DNA from: DASVSE01 sp036399715
GTDB lineage: Bacteria > Bacteroidota > Rhodothermia > Rhodothermales > Rubricoccaceae
DNA: 16,615 nucleotides
Direction of reading: 5' to 3'
NCBI GenBank assembly: GCA_036399715.1
Contig: DASWMO010000300.1
Span: 1-16,615, forward strand
The translations under genes and the position numbers were made by a program. Position 1 is the stretch's first letter. Each line of letters begins with the position of its first letter. Shown piece by piece: positions 14,368 to 16,615 of the stretch. Below the pieces are notes generated by a model. That model did no database searches. It saw only the letters and a list, made by a program, of their open reading frames with translations, and had not been told where the DNA came from.

Positions 14368-15757
14368 CTAGCGCACGACGACAAGCCGCGCCGTCGCCGT
14401 CCGCGCCCCCGCCGTCGCCCGGACGACGTACACGCCCGCCGGCCACGCCCCCGTCTCGACGCCGACGACCGTCTCGCCGGCTCCCGCCGCGCCGTCCAGC
14501 ACCACCGCGACCTCGCGCCCGAGCGCGTCCACGACGACCACACGGGAGGCTCCGGCCTCAGCGAGCGACAGCACGACCTCGACGCGGCCTGATGCCGGGT
14601 TCGGACGCACCGACACGCTCAGCGACGCCACCGCGCCCGGCCCCGCTTCGCTCGCCACGAACGGCGTAACGGTTCTGAACGCCCAGCCAGGGTTGCGACC
14701 ACCGAGACGGCTCCCGCCGACGTACAGCCGCCCGTCCGGCCCAAGGAAAGCCCAGAACACACGCGCGTTGCGTGTCGGCTCCGGCCCCTGGTCGATAAGC
14801 GACCCCGGCACGACACCGACTATCGCCCACGTCTCGCCTGCGTCCCGCGTCTCCCAGATGTGACCGCCGTTCATCGCGATCACTGCCCGGCCGCCGCCCA
14901 TGTCCACGACCTCCGACGCCGCCGCGTTCGGGTCGCCTGTCAGCCCAAAGGTCTCGCGCCACGTGTCGCCGCCGTCGTCGGAGACGATCACGCGCGAGAT
15001 GTTACCGGGCCGCGTCGGGTCGATGATCGCGGCCACGAGGCGGTCCCCGCCCCCCGGCGCCGCCCCGCCGAGGCGGGCGATGGCGTCGCCGCGGAAGCGG
15101 AAGTACTGGTACCAGCCGGGCACGCGCTGGAACGAGACGCCACGGTCGTCGGACGTGGCCAGACCCCACGCGCCGGCGCCGACGATGCGACCCGCGTGCG
15201 GGCCGGTATGGACGACCGCGAGGCGGCGCGTGCGGGCCCTCGCTATTCGGGTCCGGGAACAGGGTCCGATGCCACGTCGCGCCGCGGTCGTGCGAGTAGA
15301 CCGACCAGAACGTGAGGGGGCCGGCCGCCGCGAGCAGCGTGCCGGCGCCGGGCACGCCCGCCGGGATCTCGGTGTAGTAGTTGACATAGGGCGCACCGTC
15401 CGACGGGACAGCCTGAAACGTCACGCCATTGTTCGTGGACCGCTCAAACCGTTGTCGGGTCGAGATGAGCGTGTCCTGACCGAGTGCGAAGACGGGGTCG
15501 TTTGGATCGTACGCCTCGTACTGGGTCCAGAGTTGGTCGGGCCCATAGGGCGGCCTCAAGCTTTGCATCCTCGAATTCCCGGCCGACCACATCGTCCCGT
15601 CGGGCGCGATCGAGGGCCGCTCCGGGTCGATGGCGTTCGCACCCACGCGTTCCCACGCGAGCGTCTGAGCCGACGGTGCCACCGCGCCCACACCGAAAAG
15701 CAGCACGAAGAGGGCGAAGCCCGCCACCGGCCCGCCGCCCCGTCTCGATGTCCGCAT
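14368..15757 (-). pseudogene. Frameshifted secreted Asp-box (BNR-like) protein with T9SS sorting domain
   Basis: Two minus-strand frames join into one protein of about 460 residues. It starts at ATG 15757-15755 with a signal peptide (MRTSRRGG, hydrophobic stretch, APSAQ). Asp-box-like repeats run through both halves: STNNGVTFQ and SHDRGATW in the first, SDDRGVSF, SDDGGDTW and TRDAGETW in the second. This suggests a beta-propeller of the sialidase/BNR-like superfamily, without proof of enzymatic activity. The last ~85 residues (SLSVSVRPNPASGRVEV to RLVVVR) are a type A T9SS C-terminal sorting domain, which directs the protein to the outer surface. The frames switch near 15234-15239 (GGGCCC on the plus strand). 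Removing one base there gives a continuous chain. It may be a real pseudogene or an indel error. Confidence 0.85.
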
Positions 15758-15785
15758 GGCCCCGCTGCGCTGTGAGCCCGAAGGG

Positions 15786-15811
15786 TACGCCGCCCGGCAC
15801 CCGCCCGCAAC
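15786..15811 (-). promoter_or_regulatory. Promoter-like GTTG-N20-TA box of the T9SS gene
   Basis: On the minus strand GTTG (15811-15808) is followed by exactly 20 nt and then TACCCTTCGG, whose first T (15787) lies 30 nt before the start codon. This repeats the TTTG-N20-TA and 30-nt layout of the M28 gene. Promoter function is inferred. Confidence 0.5.
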
Positions 15812-15840
15812 GCCCCGCGCCCCGCGGACCCTCACCGGTG

Positions 15841-16050
15841 CGTATCGGACGCCCACCCGCCCGTATCGGGCACCGACCCTGCCGTATCGGAGACCGACCC
15901 GCCTGTATCGGAGACTGACCCGCGCGTATCGACGGCCGACCCGCCCGTATCGACGGCCGACCCGCGCGTATCGGGCACCGACCCGCACGTATCGGGCACC
16001 GACCCGCGCGTTTCGGGCATCGACCACCGCGTATCGGCGGCCGACCCGGG
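15841..16050 (+). repeat. Array of ten 21-bp direct repeats in a divergent intergenic region
   Basis: Ten head-to-tail units of exactly 21 bp start at 15841, 15862, 15883, 15904, 15925, 15946, 15967, 15988, 16009 and 16030. The consensus is CGTATCGG, a variable core, then CCGACCCGCC or a near relative. CGTATCG is almost constant and the core differs. Neighbours share cores in pairs: units 3/4 (GAGAC), 5/6 (ACGGCC) and 7/8 (GGCACC). There are no unique spacers, so it is not CRISPR. Because 21 is a multiple of three, several frames stay open and translate as heptads. The array lies between the promoters of the T9SS gene and the 16121 gene and makes up most of that 363-bp gap. Twenty-one bp is two helical turns, so it could bind a protein on one face, but nothing here proves that. 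Confidence 0.92.
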
Positions 16051-16090
16051 CGTGCCTCCCCCTCACCCGCCCCGAGAAGGCGCCGGGGCC

Positions 16091-16098
16091 TATGTTCA
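16091..16098 (+). promoter_or_regulatory. TA-box 30 nt upstream of the 16121 gene
   Basis: TATGTTCA begins exactly 30 nt before the ATG at 16121 and fits TAnnTTn of the Bacteroidota -7 element. It lies 40 nt past the end of the 21-bp repeat array. No TTG precedes it at 20 nt. Confidence 0.5.
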
Positions 16099-16120
16099 CC
16101 CGCTCCCCACACCTCGCCCC

Positions 16121-16615
16121 ATGCCCAGCTTCACCAAAAGCCCCGCCCCGGTCCTCCTCACCGACTCGACCGCCCTCTTCACCGGCATCCGCGACACCCC
16201 CGAGATCCTCGCCCTGCTCGCCCCCTACCAGATCGAACTCGACGACGAGGTCGCCGAAGGCCTCGCCCTCATCGACGAGGTCCAGGCCGCGATGGGCCAC
16301 CAGCGCGCCGAGGCCGCCGAGGCCACCGCCGCCACCGCGACGGCCACCGCCGCGCTCACCGTCCTCGAAGTCGGCTACCTCCGCCTCCGCAAGCTCGTCC
16401 GCGCCGTCTACGAGCCCGGCACCGCGAGCTACGCCGCCCTCGTCCTCCCCGGCCGCGTCCCCGACGCCGACCCGGCCCTCATCGCCGACACCGCGACCGT
16501 CTACCGCGCCGCCGACGAGAACCCGACCCTCATCGCCGGCATCCGCGGCGTGACCAAGGAGACGATCACCGAGGGCCTCAAGCGCGTCGAGGCCGCCCGC
16601 GCCGCCGAGGCCGCC
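16121..16615 (+). CDS. Unknown helical protein (partial, runs off window end)
   Basis: The ATG at 16121 opens a frame that continues to the last base (165 codons, no stop). The N-terminus (MPSFTKSPAPVLLTDSTALF) has no signal peptide or membrane segment. The rest is predicted mostly helical: LAPYQIELDDEVAEGLALIDEVQAAM, an Ala/Thr-rich helix of TAATATATAALTVLE type, LRLRKLVRAVYEPG, ADTATVYRAADENPTLIAGI, and GVTKETITEGLKRVEAARAAEA. The layout of long amphipathic helices with a 'y..l...p.li..i.GvT.e.i..gl..ve' ending looks like a conserved uncharacterised family, but I cannot name it. Codon use matches the ribosomal genes. The 21-bp array and a TA-box lie upstream. Confidence 0.8.
   Translation, partial: MPSFTKSPAPVLLTDSTALFTGIRDTPEILALLAPYQIELDDEVAEGLALIDEVQAAMGHQRAEAAEATAATATATAALTVLEVGYLRLRKLVRAVYEPGTASYAALVLPGRVPDADPALIADTATVYRAADENPTLIAGIRGVTKETITEGLKRVEAARAAEAA

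Noticed and set aside
15841..16050. CRISPR array
   Set aside because: Units are contiguous 21-bp repeats without unique spacers, and no cas genes are near.
15758..16300. Upstream in-frame extension of the T9SS gene through the 21-bp repeats (heptads of VGARYxR type)
   Set aside because: A proper signal peptide starts at 15757 and a promoter-like box lies just upstream. The repeat translation is open in several frames only because the unit is a multiple of three.

Overview
The window is very GC-rich bacterial chromosome. It probably comes from a high-GC marine member of the Bacteroidota/Rhodothermota side of the tree (Rhodothermia, perhaps Rubricoccaceae). The reasons are a type IX secretion (T9SS) C-terminal sorting domain, promoter-like TTTG-N20-TA pairs resembling the Bacteroidota -33/-7 promoter, a near absence of Shine-Dalgarno sequences, and an S16 ribosomal protein with a C-terminal extension. 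The taxonomic placement is inference.

Left part (1-6760), accessory genes mostly on the minus strand: the C-terminus of an unknown exported-looking protein (2-142, +), a hairpin, a secreted M28 zinc peptidase (292-1890, -), a DUF58/von Willebrand protein (1996-2910, -), a frameshifted HEAGH membrane-protease-like gene (3019-3545, +), a tryptophan 2,3-dioxygenase family protein (3556-4794, -), a strong terminator, a Thr/Gly-repeat lipoprotein (4900-5373, -), a nitroreductase (5552-6211, -), and a small SpoIIAA/STAS-like protein (6334-6756, +).

Middle part (7003-14269), one plus-strand translation cluster: ffh (signal recognition particle GTPase), rpsP (S16), rimM (16S maturation), trmD (tRNA m1G37 methyltransferase), rplS (L19), a gene overlapping rplS that encodes a MqnA-like solute-binding-fold protein, then smpB (trans-translation) and tyrS (tyrosyl-tRNA synthetase). 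S16 is 439 residues rather than the usual 80-90, with a terminal segment of about 270 residues that has no Lys, Arg or His. A 12-bp perfect hairpin separates rpsP from rimM.

Right part (14308-16615): a bidirectional terminator-like hairpin, a frameshifted secreted Asp-box (BNR-like) protein with a T9SS sorting domain (14368-15757, -), a 363-bp divergent intergenic region carrying ten 21-bp direct repeats, and the start of an unknown helical protein (16121 to the window end, +).

The most interesting cross-cutting signal is a TA-box lying exactly 30 nt upstream of the start codon in six unrelated genes on both strands, sometimes with a TTG/TTTG exactly 20 nt further upstream. The 21-bp repeat array, the acidic S16 tail and the two one-base frameshifts are the other main points.
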